From: Parabacteroides sp. PH5-46
GTDB taxonomy: Bacteria > Bacteroidota > Bacteroidia > Bacteroidales > Tannerellaceae
Reading direction: 5' to 3'
NCBI RefSeq assembly: GCF_029892785.1
Contig: NZ_JARXXA010000001.1
Span: 62,001 to 126,000, forward strand
DNA: 64,000 nt
Part shown: positions 33,935 through 42,915 of the stretch, piece by piece
How the letters are laid out: each line of letters starts with the position of its first letter
Position numbering within the stretch: the stretch's first letter is position 1
The notes under the pieces: model-generated
The model's input: the letters and a program-made list of their open reading frames with translations, nothing else
What the model was told of the DNA's origin: nothing
Databases searched by the model: none
Program-made: the position numbers and the translations under genes

Positions 33935-33978
33935 TGTGAAAATTGTATTTATTCAGCAAATAATAAAATAAGATAGAG

Positions 33979-34239
33979 ATGTCTAAGATTTGTCAGATTA
34001 CCGGAAAGAAAGCAATGGTTGGAAACAATGTTTCCCACTCAAACAAGAGGACAAAACGTAAATTCAATGTGAACCTATTTACAAAGAAATTTTACTGGGT
34101 GGAAGAAGACCAGTGGATTAGCCTAAGTATTTCGGCAGCAGGTTTACGTACAATTAATAAGCTGGGATTAGACGCAGCAATTAAAAAAGCTGTTGAAAAA
34201 GGCTATTTAAGTGAAATAAAGGTTTTGATGAACGCTTAA
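33979..34239 (+). CDS. rpmB: 50S ribosomal protein L28
   Basis: The 86-residue protein is a standard L28: [18 protein letters not shown] at the N-terminus, [15 protein letters not shown] and the basic C-terminal half. It is part of the large ribosomal subunit. It heads the cluster rpmB-rpmG-DUF4295, which is conserved in Bacteroidota, and has a long structured leader. A strong Shine-Dalgarno, AGGAGG at 34241-34246, separates it from rpmG. The zinc-ligand Cys pairs of some L28 forms are reduced here to a single Cys. Confidence 0.97.
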   Translation: MSKICQITGKKAMVGNNVSHSNKRTKRKFNVNLFTKKFYWVEEDQWISLSISAAGLRTINKLGLDAAIKKAVEKGYLSEIKVLMNA

Positions 34240-34254
34240 TAGGAGGAACAACAA

Positions 34255-34443
34255 ATGGCAAAGAAAGCAAAAGGCAATAGGGTTCAGGTTATTTTGGAAT
34301 GTACAGAGCATAAAGAAAGTGGTATGCCGGGCACATCAAGATACATCACTACAAAGAACAGAAAAAATACAACTCAGCGTTTGGAATTGAAAAAATACAA
34401 TCCCATCCTGAAGAAGATGACATTGCATAAAGAAATTAAGTAA
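34255..34443 (+). CDS. rpmG: 50S ribosomal protein L33
   Basis: The 62-residue protein matches L33: [27 protein letters not shown] and RLELKKYNP. Only one Cys is present in the ECTEHK region and the usual CxxC pairs are missing, so this is a zinc-free (C-minus) form, a kind often expressed under zinc limitation or used constitutively. It is preceded by an AGGAGG ribosome binding site and followed after 18 bp by DUF4295. Confidence 0.97.
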   Translation: MAKKAKGNRVQVILECTEHKESGMPGTSRYITTKNRKNTTQRLELKKYNPILKKMTLHKEIK

Positions 34444-34461
34444 TATATAGGAGATTAAACA

Positions 34462-34614
34462 ATGGCAAAAAAAGCAGTTGCAACATTTAAGAAAGGCGAA
34501 GGTCGTACCTATTCAAAGGTAATCAAAATGGTGAAGTCTCCAAAAACCGGAGCTTACATTTTCCAGGAAGAAATGGTTCCTAACGATGCCGTAAAGGATT
34601 ATTTCGCAAAATAA
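34462..34614 (+). CDS. DUF4295 small protein
   Basis: This 50-residue basic protein starts MAKKAVATFKKGEG and ends VKDYFAK. It is the DUF4295 family, which in Bacteroidota is encoded directly after rpmB and rpmG and is thought to be a ribosome-associated protein; no function is proven. An AGGAG-like site lies at 34449-34453, about nine bases before the ATG. The operon ends with a hairpin terminator 34 bp downstream. Confidence 0.92.
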   Translation: MAKKAVATFKKGEGRTYSKVIKMVKSPKTGAYIFQEEMVPNDAVKDYFAK

Positions 34615-34648
34615 GCAAACAGAAAACAAACTGTCATAAAATAAACGG

Positions 34649-34684
34649 AAAACTTCTCTTCATCTGATGGAGGGAAGTTTTTTT
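34649..34684 (+). terminator. Rho-independent terminator of the rpmB operon
   Basis: Arm 34649-34663 (AAAACTTCTCTTCAT) pairs with 34667-34681 across a three-base loop, using G-U pairs, and runs into seven T residues. It separates the ribosomal operon from dnaN. Confidence 0.85.
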
Positions 34685-34727
34685 ATGCCTTTTTGGAAAG
34701 CCTCTACGTTTAATAGAAATTATTTCT

Positions 34728-34735
34728 TATTTTTG
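34728..34735 (+). promoter_or_regulatory. -7 promoter element for dnaN
   Basis: TATTTTTG matches TAnnTTTG and lies 51 bp before the dnaN ATG at 34786. Confidence 0.7.
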
Positions 34736-34785
34736 TTCAGCTTAAAAATAGTAACAAAAGTAACAAACAAAATAAATAAAGATTT

Positions 34786-35910
34786 ATGAAATTCGATGTA
34801 TCAAGCACCGCGTTGCTATCTCGTTTGCAGTCAATCAGTAAAGTTATTGCTTCGAAAAATTCGTTGCCTATTTTGGATAGCTTCCTTTTTGATCTGGAGG
34901 GAACCAAACTTACCATAACCGCCTCGGATGCAGAGACACGTATGGTAACTTCTGTGGATGTAATTAATGCTGAAGGTGTTGGTAAATTTGCAGTAACTGC
35001 AAAGTTGTTGCTTGAGCCATTGAAAGATCTTCCGGAACAGCCCCTGAACTTTGTGATTAATGATAACAACCTGGCGATTGATGTACATTTCGAGAATGGG
35101 GTGTATAATTTTATCGGCCAACCGGGGGATGCTTATCCGCAACAAAAGCCGCTGAGCGATACGTTTACTTCTATTTCAATTGATGCGCAAATCTTGTTGA
35201 GTGGTATCGGACGTTCTTTGTTTGCAACAGCCGACGATGAACTGCGTCCGGTGATGAACGGGGTTTATTTTGATATCTATCCTGAAAATCTGACGTTTGT
35301 TGCTTCCGATGGACACAAGCTGGTTCGTTTGCGCAACTTGTCTATCCAATCTCCGGCCAAAGCAGCATTCATTCTGCCCAAGAAACCGGCTACTCTTTTG
35401 CGGAATATTTTAGCGAAGGAGACAGAAGCGGTTGAAATTAAGTTTGATGACAATAACGCATACGTGGTTGCTCCCAACTTTGAAATGATCTGCCGCTTGA
35501 TAGAAGGGCGCTATCCCAACTATAACAGTGTCATTCCGCAGGAAAACCCGTATAAAGTTACCATAGACCGCATATCGTTGCTGAATGCCTTGAGACGTGT
35601 GTCAAACTTCTCTAATGCAGCCAGCAGTTTGATCAAGTTACAGGTACAGGAAAACCTGATGATTGTATCGGCTCAGGATATCGATTTTTCTATCTCAGCG
35701 GAAGAAAAAATCGCCTGCCAGTATGATGGAGCAGAACTGAAGATCGGTTTTAAAGCTACCTTCTTGATTGAAATCCTGACTAATATGGCTTCGGAAGAGG
35801 TGATACTTGAATTAGCTGATCCTTCACGTGCCGGAGTGATTGTTCCGACTTCAAATGATGAAGGTGAAGAAGTGCTGATGCTGTTGATGCCCATGATGTT
35901 AAACGACTAA
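34786..35910 (+). CDS. dnaN: DNA polymerase III subunit beta (sliding clamp)
   Basis: The 374-residue protein has the three clamp domains and typical stretches such as KNSLPILDSFLF near residue 26, DELRPVMNGVYFD near 150, the GRYPNYNSVIP block and a C-terminal VLMLLMPMML. It encircles DNA and tethers polymerase III. In this genome dnaN is not next to dnaA or recF but heads a run with an exonuclease gene (10 bp), alcohol dehydrogenase and coaBC. Confidence 0.97.
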   Translation: MKFDVSSTALLSRLQSISKVIASKNSLPILDSFLFDLEGTKLTITASDAETRMVTSVDVINAEGVGKFAVTAKLLLEPLKDLPEQPLNFVINDNNLAIDVHFENGVYNFIGQPGDAYPQQKPLSDTFTSISIDAQILLSGIGRSLFATADDELRPVMNGVYFDIYPENLTFVASDGHKLVRLRNLSIQSPAKAAFILPKKPATLLRNILAKETEAVEIKFDDNNAYVVAPNFEMICRLIEGRYPNYNSVIPQENPYKVTIDRISLLNALRRVSNFSNAASSLIKLQVQENLMIVSAQDIDFSISAEEKIACQYDGAELKIGFKATFLIEILTNMASEEVILELADPSRAGVIVPTSNDEGEEVLMLLMPMMLND

Positions 35911-35920
35911 TTAACAATAC

Positions 35921-36691
35921 ATGCAGTTAAACCTGAAAAACCCGTTGGTCTTCTTTGATTTGGAGACAACGGGTATTAATATTGCCAAAGACCGTATCAT
36001 AGAGATATCTTATGTAAAGGTATTTCCGAACGGTAAGGAAGAGACCAAAACCAGGCGTATCCATCCGGAAATGCCAATCCCTCCCGAGTCGACAGCTATC
36101 CATGGTATCACGGATGAAGACGTAAAGGATTGTCCTACCTTCAAGTCGATAGCCAAATCGCTGGCTACACAGATAGAGGGTTGCGACCTGGCCGGTTATA
36201 ACTCCAACCGTTTTGATATCCCCATGCTGGCGGAAGAATTTTTACGTGCCGATGTGGATATAGAACTAAACCGTCGCAAGTTTATAGACGTACAAACCAT
36301 CTTTCATAAGATGGAACAGCGTACGTTGTCTGCTGCTTACAAATTTTACTGCCAGAAGGAGTTGGAAAATGCTCATACGGCAGAGGCTGATACAATGGCC
36401 ACGTATGAGATACTGAAAGCCCAGCTGGACAGGTATCCCGATCTGCAAAATGATGTTAATTTCCTGTCGCAATACTCCAGCTTCACAAATAATGTGGATT
36501 TTGCGGGACGGATGGTGTATAATGACAAAGGCGAAGAAGTAATCAACTTCGGCAAATACAAAGGCCAGTTGGTAACAGAGGTACTGCAGAAAGATCCCAG
36601 CTATTATGCCTGGATTATGAACGGAGACTTTACGTTGAATACGAAGAAGATACTTACTGAAATTAAGCTGAGAAGTTTTAATTCCAAATAA
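35921..36691 (+). CDS. DnaQ-like 3'-5' exonuclease
   Basis: The 256-residue protein is a DEDDh exonuclease: VFFDLETTGIN with Asp13 and Glu15, AGYNSNRFDIPML for the second Asp, and AHTAEAD with the catalytic His. The C-terminal 65 residues form a small extra domain (INFGKYKGQLVTEVL, YYAWIMNGDF), seen in other Bacteroidota copies and related to DUF3820. It may proofread for polymerase III or act as a separate nuclease. The position directly after dnaN supports a replication role. Confidence 0.92.
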   Translation: MQLNLKNPLVFFDLETTGINIAKDRIIEISYVKVFPNGKEETKTRRIHPEMPIPPESTAIHGITDEDVKDCPTFKSIAKSLATQIEGCDLAGYNSNRFDIPMLAEEFLRADVDIELNRRKFIDVQTIFHKMEQRTLSAAYKFYCQKELENAHTAEADTMATYEILKAQLDRYPDLQNDVNFLSQYSSFTNNVDFAGRMVYNDKGEEVINFGKYKGQLVTEVLQKDPSYYAWIMNGDFTLNTKKILTEIKLRSFNSK

Positions 36692-36692
36692 G

Positions 36693-37844
36693 ATGAATAA
36701 TTTTGAATTCTGCAATCCCGTAAAAGTTGTCTTTGGTAAAGAGACGATCTCCCGCTTGCCCTTTCTGATTCCGGAAGGGAGCCGGGTATTGATGCTTTAT
36801 GGGGGTGGCAGCATAAAGAAGAACGGTATTTACGAGCAGGTTACAGCTGCTTTGAAAGCATATACGCTGCTGGAGTTTTCCGGCATCGAAGCCAATCCGC
36901 ATTACGAAACCTGTATGCAGGCTGTAGAGCTTGTAAAAAAAGAAAAGGTAGACTTCCTGCTTGCCGTAGGTGGAGGGTCGGTGATAGATGCAACCAAATT
37001 CATTGCTTCGGCGGTTTACTTTGAGGGAGATCCCTGGGATATCCTCGCAAAAGGAGCCCCGATAAAGAAGGTGATGCCTCTGGGGGCAGTACTTACCTTA
37101 GCCGCTACAGGGTCTGAGATGAACGAGCGGGCAGTTATCTCCCGTGTTTCCCTGCAAAAGAAGCTGAATTTTTCCAGTCCACTGGTCTTTCCTCGCTTTG
37201 CGGTGATGGATCCGGAGGTTACGTATTCGCTGCCTGCTCATCAGGTAGCCAATGGGGTAGTAGATTCTTTCATTCATGTAATAGAGCAGTACCTTACCTA
37301 TCCGGTCAATGCGCAGGTGCAAGACCTCTTTGCCGAAAGCCTGATGAAAGTGATTGTTTCGGAAGGGCTCAAGGTGTTGGACAATCCGCGCGACTATGAC
37401 ATTCGCGCCAATCTGATGTGGGCTGCTACCAATGCCCTGAACGGCTGGATCGGGCAGGGTGTGCCGCAAGACTGGTCGTCTCATCGTATCGGCTATGCCT
37501 TAACGGCTCAGTTTGGACTGGATCATGCCGAAACACTGGTGGTTATTCTTCCCGGTGTAATGCGCTATTTGCAAAAAGAAAAACAAGAGAAAATACTCCG
37601 TATGGGAGCTGTTGTATTTGGTATCACGGAAGGAAGTGTTCAGGAAAGGTTGGAGAAATCCATAGAGGCTACAGAAGGCTTCTTCCGTAACATGGGACTT
37701 AAAACCCGCTTAAGCGAATACGGCATAAAAGAATCAGACCTGGACAAACTGGTAGAGCCGATCACCCAAATGGGTTGGAAGCTAGGCGAACATGCCAACA
37801 TAGACGCCAGGGTAGCCCGTGAGATTTTATCGTTGCGTTTGTAA
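36693..37844 (+). CDS. iron-containing alcohol dehydrogenase (YqhD/BdhA-like)
   Basis: The 383-residue enzyme has the group III ADH features: NAD(P)-binding VLMLYGGGSIKKNG and AVGGGSVIDATKFIA, and the metal ligands in ANGVVDSFIHVIEQYL and FGLDHAETLVVILPGVM. GGGSIKKNG is characteristic of NADPH-dependent butanol dehydrogenase/YqhD types that reduce aldehydes. It starts one base after the exonuclease stop and is followed by coaBC after 24 bp. Substrate range is likely broad. Confidence 0.93.
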   Translation: MNNFEFCNPVKVVFGKETISRLPFLIPEGSRVLMLYGGGSIKKNGIYEQVTAALKAYTLLEFSGIEANPHYETCMQAVELVKKEKVDFLLAVGGGSVIDATKFIASAVYFEGDPWDILAKGAPIKKVMPLGAVLTLAATGSEMNERAVISRVSLQKKLNFSSPLVFPRFAVMDPEVTYSLPAHQVANGVVDSFIHVIEQYLTYPVNAQVQDLFAESLMKVIVSEGLKVLDNPRDYDIRANLMWAATNALNGWIGQGVPQDWSSHRIGYALTAQFGLDHAETLVVILPGVMRYLQKEKQEKILRMGAVVFGITEGSVQERLEKSIEATEGFFRNMGLKTRLSEYGIKESDLDKLVEPITQMGWKLGEHANIDARVAREILSLRL

Positions 37845-37868
37845 TAAAATGCAGGGCAGACACGTTTT

Positions 37869-39077
37869 ATGAATACTATGTTAGAAGGTAAAAAGATCAT
37901 ATTAGGTATAACAGGTAGTATTGCAGCCTACAAAGCTGCGTCTATCATCCGGGACTTGGTAAAGAAGGGAGCAGAGGTGCAGGTAGTAATCACGCCTTCG
38001 GGTAAAGAGTTCATTACTCCGCTTACGCTTTCCACCTTGAGCCGGAATCCGGTAATCAGTGAATTTTTCTCGAATCGTGACGGAACCTGGAACAGTCACG
38101 TAGACCTGGGGCTTTGGGCGGATGCTATGCTGATCGCTCCCGCTACGGCTTCTACGATTGGAAAGATGGCCAATGGTATTGCAGATAATATGTTGGTAAC
38201 GACATACATGTCATGCAAGGCTCCGGTGTTTGTCGCTCCGGCTATGGACCTGGATATGTTTGCCCATCCCGCTATGCAGCAGAATATGGACACGCTCCGT
38301 TCGTTTGGCAATTATATCATAGAACCAGCCGAAGGCGAGCTGGCCAGCCAGTTGATAGGTAAAGGCCGTATGGAAGAGCCGGACGTTATTGTCCGCTACC
38401 TGGAAGATTTTTTTGCTTCCCAAAGCGACCTTCAAAAAAAAAAGATTCTTATAACGGCTGGTCCTACGTATGAAAAGATTGATCCGGTACGTTTTATCGG
38501 TAATTACTCTTCCGGAAAGATGGGTTTTGCCCTGGCTGAAGCCTGTGCCCACCGGGGTGCCGAGGTAACCTTGGTTTCAGGTCCGGTGTCCTTATCCGTA
38601 GATCATCCCTCTATTCAGCGTATCAATGTGGAGTCTGCCGAAGAAATGTACCAGGCAGCAATGGATGCTTTTCCGCAGATGGATGCTGCTATCCTTTGTG
38701 CCGCAGTGGCCGACTACCGTCCGGAAACAGTAGGAGAGGAGAAGATTAAACGAGAATCTACAGGCGAAATGATGCTTCGTCTGGTGCCGAATAAAGATAT
38801 TGCCGCTTCGCTTGGCCAGATCAAGCAAGCCGGGCAGAAGTTGGTCGGTTTTGCTTTGGAAACCAACAACGAGTTGGAGCATGCGGAAAGGAAGCTGAAG
38901 AAAAAGAACCTAGATTTTATCGTCTTGAATTCTTTGCGCGAGCCGGGAGCTGGTTTTCAGGTAAGCACGAACCGCATTACGATTATCGACCATACAGGTG
39001 AAGTAACCGATTACCCCTTGAAGACAAAGCAAGAGGTAGCTTCGGATATTGTAAACAAACTGGTATCCTTGTTATGA
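37869..39077 (+). CDS. coaBC: bifunctional phosphopantothenoylcysteine decarboxylase / phosphopantothenate-cysteine ligase
   Basis: The 402-residue protein joins an N-terminal FMN-dependent CoaC decarboxylase (GSIAAYKA, catalytic His in WNSHVDLGLWAD, PATASTIGKMANGIADN) to a C-terminal CoaB ligase (ITAGPTYEKIDPVRFIGNYSSGKMG, AAVADYRP, K-[RE]-S-T-G near 295). It makes 4'-phosphopantetheine from phosphopantothenate and cysteine in coenzyme A synthesis. The start could also be the second ATG three codons in. It overlaps the DUF4835 gene by four bases, an arrangement kept across Bacteroidota. Confidence 0.96.
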   Translation: MNTMLEGKKIILGITGSIAAYKAASIIRDLVKKGAEVQVVITPSGKEFITPLTLSTLSRNPVISEFFSNRDGTWNSHVDLGLWADAMLIAPATASTIGKMANGIADNMLVTTYMSCKAPVFVAPAMDLDMFAHPAMQQNMDTLRSFGNYIIEPAEGELASQLIGKGRMEEPDVIVRYLEDFFASQSDLQKKKILITAGPTYEKIDPVRFIGNYSSGKMGFALAEACAHRGAEVTLVSGPVSLSVDHPSIQRINVESAEEMYQAAMDAFPQMDAAILCAAVADYRPETVGEEKIKRESTGEMMLRLVPNKDIAASLGQIKQAGQKLVGFALETNNELEHAERKLKKKNLDFIVLNSLREPGAGFQVSTNRITIIDHTGEVTDYPLKTKQEVASDIVNKLVSLL

Positions 39078-39970
39078 TGCGAACGAAAATAATACTATTC
39101 CTCCTTTCTTTTATTTCTGTATATGCGGCAGATGCACAGGAAATCAACGCCCGTATTACTGTCAATAGCGATAAAATACAAGGAAGCAAGGAGATTTATA
39201 CCTCTTTACAAACGGCGCTAACTGAGTTTGTAAACACCCGCAAATGGACAGATGCCACCTTTGCTGTGAATGAGAAGATAGATTGTACCATGACTCTCAT
39301 CATAAATGAGCGGAACGGCGACAATTTCAAGTCGGAGATCCAGATACAGGCACGCCGCCCGGTATATAACTCCAGTTACATGACTACTACACTGAATTTC
39401 CGCGATGTGCAGCTCGATTTCGAGTATATAGAATTCTCTCCCCTGGAATATACGGAGAATACCTTGCAGAGTAACCTGACGGCCACGATTGTGTATTACA
39501 TCTATGTGATACTCGGTCTCGATTTTGATACGTTCTCGCCCAAAGGGGGGACAGCCTTTCTGCAACAGGCCCAGCAGATTGTAAACCTATGCCAGTCTCA
39601 GATGGGATGGAACGGCTGGAAGGCTTTTGAAAACACTCGCAACCGCCACGCGCTTATTACTGCTTTGACGGAGAATCAGGCGGAATCTTTCCGTAACCTG
39701 TGGTACACCTACCACCGGAAAGGACTGGACGAAATGGCCGCCAATGCCGATAGGGGGCGAACCACTATCCTGGAAGCGCTGCCTGTCATGGAAGAGTATA
39801 AGAGTTCACGCCCCAATTCCGTCTTGCTGCAAGCATTTTCTGATGCCAAGCTGGACGAGATCGTTGCCATGTATTCCAAAGCTAATTCGCAGGAGAAGCA
39901 AGCTGGCTACAAGCTGCTTTCCAATCTTTTCCCGGCGGAATCGAGCCGTTTGGAATCCTTAAAAAAATGA
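39074..39970 (+). CDS. DUF4835 exported protein (PorD-like)
   Basis: The 298-residue protein has a signal peptide (about 1-22, ending ADAQ) and matches DUF4835, including FRDVQLDFEYIEFSPLEYT, YYIYVILGLDFDTFSPKGG and NRHALITALTENQAESFRNLWY. This family is encoded between coaBC and recN in many Bacteroidota. From memory it has been linked to the type IX secretion system under the name PorD; I cannot confirm that here, and no other type IX gene is in the window. It is probably periplasmic or outer-membrane associated. Confidence 0.85.
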   Translation: MMRTKIILFLLSFISVYAADAQEINARITVNSDKIQGSKEIYTSLQTALTEFVNTRKWTDATFAVNEKIDCTMTLIINERNGDNFKSEIQIQARRPVYNSSYMTTTLNFRDVQLDFEYIEFSPLEYTENTLQSNLTATIVYYIYVILGLDFDTFSPKGGTAFLQQAQQIVNLCQSQMGWNGWKAFENTRNRHALITALTENQAESFRNLWYTYHRKGLDEMAANADRGRTTILEALPVMEEYKSSRPNSVLLQAFSDAKLDEIVAMYSKANSQEKQAGYKLLSNLFPAESSRLESLKK

Positions 39971-39976
39971 TTTGTC

Positions 39977-41644
39977 ATGTTGAAATCCTTATATATACAA
40001 AACTACGTACTGATTGATAGCCTGGACATACGGTTTGCAGACTCGTTTACTGTAATTACCGGTGAGACAGGTGCCGGTAAGTCTATAATACTGGGCGCTT
40101 TGGGCCTGGTGCTTGGACAGCGGGCCGATAGTAAAAGCATTAAGAGTGGCGAAGAAAAATGTGTGATTGAAGCGGTATTTGATGTGTCAAAGTACCAATT
40201 GCAGGCTTTCTTTCAGGAAAATGAACTGGAGTACGACTCCGAAACCTGCATTCTTCGCCGGGAATTATTTGCTTCGGGGAAATCCCGTGCTTTTGTGAAT
40301 GATTCTCCTGCTTCCCTAACGGCTGTGAAGGAGTTGGGCAACCGCCTGATTGATATCCACTCCCAACATCAGAACCTATTGCTGGCAGACAATAAATTCC
40401 AGCTGAGGGTAGTTGACGTAATGGCCCAGAACGACGGGCTGCTTGCTCAGTACAAAAAAGAATACAGCTCCTGGCAGCAATCCAAAAGAGAGCTGAAAGA
40501 GGTAATGGAGAAGGCTTCGCAAGCCAAACAAGACGAGGACTATCTCCGTTTTCAACTGACTCAGCTACAAGAAGCCAAGCTATTGGGAGGCGAACAGGAA
40601 ACCTTGGAACAGGAACTGGAAACGCTCTCGCATGCAGAAGACATTAAAGGAGGACTTTACAAGATAACCGACTTGCTGAATGGTGATGAGCAAGGCAGCG
40701 TTCAGTTACTGAAAGACGCCCTGGCGTCGGCTACGGCACTGGAGCTTTACTATCCCAGGGCAAAAGAGATAAGCGAACGCTTGCGTACCGCCTATATCGA
40801 CCTGAACGACCTGGCTTCTGAAACAGATACCTTAAAGGAAGATATAGACTTTGATCCCGAGCGCCTGCAATGGGTGAACGAACGCCTGAATATGATTTAC
40901 ACCCTGCAGCAGAAGCATCGCCTGGATACGATTGACGAGTTGCTGGCTTTGCAGAATACCTACCAACAGCAACTGACAGAGATAGACTCCTTTGACGAAC
41001 AGATCGAACAGCTTCAGAAGCAAACCGACACCCTGCATAAAGAACTACTCAAGCAAGCAGAACATCTGAGTAAACAGCGCAAAAAGGCCTCGGAAGCGAT
41101 TGCTGCCGAGTTGATCAGTAAACTATCTTTGCTCGGGATGCCGAATACCCGCTTTCGGATTGATTTTGTGCCGAGAGCAGAGCCGGAAAACGACGGGATG
41201 GATGATATCCGCTTTATGTTTTCGGCCAATAAAAGCGGCGACCTGGAACGGGTGGCCCAGACAGCTTCGGGAGGTGAAATTTCCCGTTTGATGCTCTGTA
41301 TCAAAGCTATGATTGCAGGCTTTACAGCCCTTCCGGCTATAATCTTCGACGAGGTAGATATGGGCGTTTCCGGTGATATAGCTGACAAGATGGGAGCTAT
41401 CATGCAGGAGCTGGGAAGTAAAATGCAGGTGATGGCTATCACGCACTTGCCTCAGATAGCTTCCAAAGGCAAAGAACACTACTTTGTATATAAGCAAGAT
41501 ACGGCAGATCAAACCGTTACCCAGATACGAAAACTCACCAACGAGGAACGGATACAGGAAGTAGCACGTATGCTGAGCGGGGCTACTCTGACGGAAGCAT
41601 CTGTAGCCAACGCCAAAGAGCTACTGAAGACCATTCTGAATTAG
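39977..41644 (+). CDS. recN: DNA repair protein RecN
   Basis: The 555-residue SMC-like ATPase starts LKSLYIQNYVLIDSLDI and has Walker A GETGAGKS (about 31-38), Q-loop HQNLLLAD, long coiled coils (about 155-370), the signature TASGGEISRLMLCIKA and Walker B AIIFDEVDMGVSGD. The His switch is in MAITHLPQIA. It takes part in double-strand break repair. Length is normal. It follows DUF4835 after 6 bp and precedes a degenerate 21-bp-period array. Confidence 0.96.
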   Translation: MLKSLYIQNYVLIDSLDIRFADSFTVITGETGAGKSIILGALGLVLGQRADSKSIKSGEEKCVIEAVFDVSKYQLQAFFQENELEYDSETCILRRELFASGKSRAFVNDSPASLTAVKELGNRLIDIHSQHQNLLLADNKFQLRVVDVMAQNDGLLAQYKKEYSSWQQSKRELKEVMEKASQAKQDEDYLRFQLTQLQEAKLLGGEQETLEQELETLSHAEDIKGGLYKITDLLNGDEQGSVQLLKDALASATALELYYPRAKEISERLRTAYIDLNDLASETDTLKEDIDFDPERLQWVNERLNMIYTLQQKHRLDTIDELLALQNTYQQQLTEIDSFDEQIEQLQKQTDTLHKELLKQAEHLSKQRKKASEAIAAELISKLSLLGMPNTRFRIDFVPRAEPENDGMDDIRFMFSANKSGDLERVAQTASGGEISRLMLCIKAMIAGFTALPAIIFDEVDMGVSGDIADKMGAIMQELGSKMQVMAITHLPQIASKGKEHYFVYKQDTADQTVTQIRKLTNEERIQEVARMLSGATLTEASVANAKELLKTILN

Positions 41645-41660
41645 GGCGGGAGCAAAAATA

Positions 41661-41724
41661 AATCGTCCGCGTCTTATTTAAAACGGCTCGTGTCCTATTA
41701 AAAATAGCTTACGTCCTGTATGGT
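41661..41724. repeat. array D: degenerate 21-bp-period repeat
   Basis: GTC-C/T-T-A/G motifs recur at 41671, 41692 and 41713 (GTCTTATT, GTCCTATT, GTCCTGTA), exactly 21 bp apart, separated by A-rich runs. The first unit also carries arms AAATAA/TTATTT. It lies between recN and rlmB and resembles arrays A, B, C and E in period and composition, but it is shorter and less regular. Confidence 0.55.
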
Positions 41725-41742
41725 TAATTGTCGTTTAATCCG

Positions 41743-41750
41743 TACTTTTG
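41743..41750 (+). promoter_or_regulatory. -7 promoter element for rlmB
   Basis: TACTTTTG matches TAnnTTTG and lies 23 bp before the rlmB ATG at 41773, just after array D. Confidence 0.7.
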
Positions 41751-41772
41751 TGGCTAAAGAAAAGAGTAATAA

Positions 41773-42522
41773 ATGAAAGAAAACGAGATGATCTTCGGCA
41801 TCCGTGCCGTAATAGAGGCTATCCAGTCTGATAAAGAAATCGACAAAATTTTGATAAAAAGGGACCTGCAAGGGGATCTTTCCAAAGAGCTTTTTGACGT
41901 GATGAAAGGAAGAGATCTGCCGGTGCAGCGTGTTCCGGGCGAGCGCCTGGATCGTATTACCCGTAAAAACCACCAAGGGGTTATTGCCTTTATCTCGGCA
42001 GTTACTTATCATCGGCTGGAAGACATCGTTCCTTTTGTTTACGAACAGGGGAAAAGCCCTTTTATTGTTTTGCTGGACGGTGTGACGGATGTGCGCAACT
42101 TCGGAGCTATCGCCCGTACGTGCGAATGTGCTGGGGTAGATGCCATTGTAATACCGGCCAAAGGCAGCGTAACAGTGAATGCCGATGCCGTGAAGACTTC
42201 GGCGGGAGCCTTGCACGTTTTACCGGTGTGCAAAGAGAAAAGCATTCAGCAATCAATTCGTTTTCTGAAGGAAAGCGGTGTGATGGTAGTAGCAGCCACG
42301 GAAAAAGCGGTCGATAACTATACCCAGGTAGCTTACAACGGACCGATAGCCATAGTAGTAGGAGCAGAAGATACAGGCGTGTCGATGGAAAATCTGCGCA
42401 TCTGCGATGCCATGGTAAAGATACCCCAGTTCGGAACAATCGGCTCCCTGAACGTTTCGGTAGCGTCCTCTATTATGATCTATGAAGTGATTCGCCAACG
42501 CATGAACGAACAAAATACATAA
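41773..42522 (+). CDS. rlmB: 23S rRNA 2'-O-methyltransferase RlmB (TrmH/SpoU family)
   Basis: The 249-residue protein has a small N-terminal L30e-like substrate domain (IFGIRAVIEAI) and a SPOUT methyltransferase domain with motif 1 LLDGVTDVRNFGAIARTCE, motif 2 IAIVVGAEDTGVS and motif 3 IPQFGTIGSLNVSVASSI. It methylates the ribose of G2251 in 23S rRNA (E. coli numbering) in most bacteria. A related tRNA target cannot be excluded. ridA follows after 12 bp. Confidence 0.93.
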   Translation: MKENEMIFGIRAVIEAIQSDKEIDKILIKRDLQGDLSKELFDVMKGRDLPVQRVPGERLDRITRKNHQGVIAFISAVTYHRLEDIVPFVYEQGKSPFIVLLDGVTDVRNFGAIARTCECAGVDAIVIPAKGSVTVNADAVKTSAGALHVLPVCKEKSIQQSIRFLKESGVMVVAATEKAVDNYTQVAYNGPIAIVVGAEDTGVSMENLRICDAMVKIPQFGTIGSLNVSVASSIMIYEVIRQRMNEQNT

Positions 42523-42534
42523 AATCATTATCTT

Positions 42535-42915
42535 ATGAAGAAAGTAATATCAACAACTGATGCTCCGGCAGCAATCGGACCGTACAGCCAGGCTGTGCAA
42601 GTAGGTAACATGTTATTTATGTCCGGACAATTAGGCATCGATCCGGCAACGGGTAACTTTGTAGAAGGTGGCGTGAAGGAACAATCAGTCCAGGTGTTTA
42701 AGAACATCCATGCTATCTTGAAAGCGGCAGGATGTAGCATTAATGACGTAGTGAAAACGACCGTATTCTTAGCCGACATGGCAGACTTCGCCGCCATGAA
42801 TGAGGTGTATGCTTCTCAGTTTGAAGGCAGTTTCCCGGCACGTTCGGCCGTTGCCGTAAAAACATTGCCCAAGAACGGATTGGTGGAAATAGAAGTGCTG
42901 GTGGTAAAAGAGTAG
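42535..42915 (+). CDS. ridA: RidA family enamine/imine deaminase
   Basis: The 126-residue protein is a full-length RidA: DAPAAIGPYSQAVQVGNMLFMSGQLGIDP at the N-terminus, cited for its IGPYSQ motif, the conserved Arg in PARSAVAVKTLP and the final VEIEVLVVKE. It hydrolyses reactive 2-aminoacrylate and similar enamines produced by PLP enzymes. Its last 100 bp overlap, on the opposite strand, the 3' end of the GT39 gene. Confidence 0.95.
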   Translation: MKKVISTTDAPAAIGPYSQAVQVGNMLFMSGQLGIDPATGNFVEGGVKEQSVQVFKNIHAILKAAGCSINDVVKTTVFLADMADFAAMNEVYASQFEGSFPARSAVAVKTLPKNGLVEIEVLVVKE

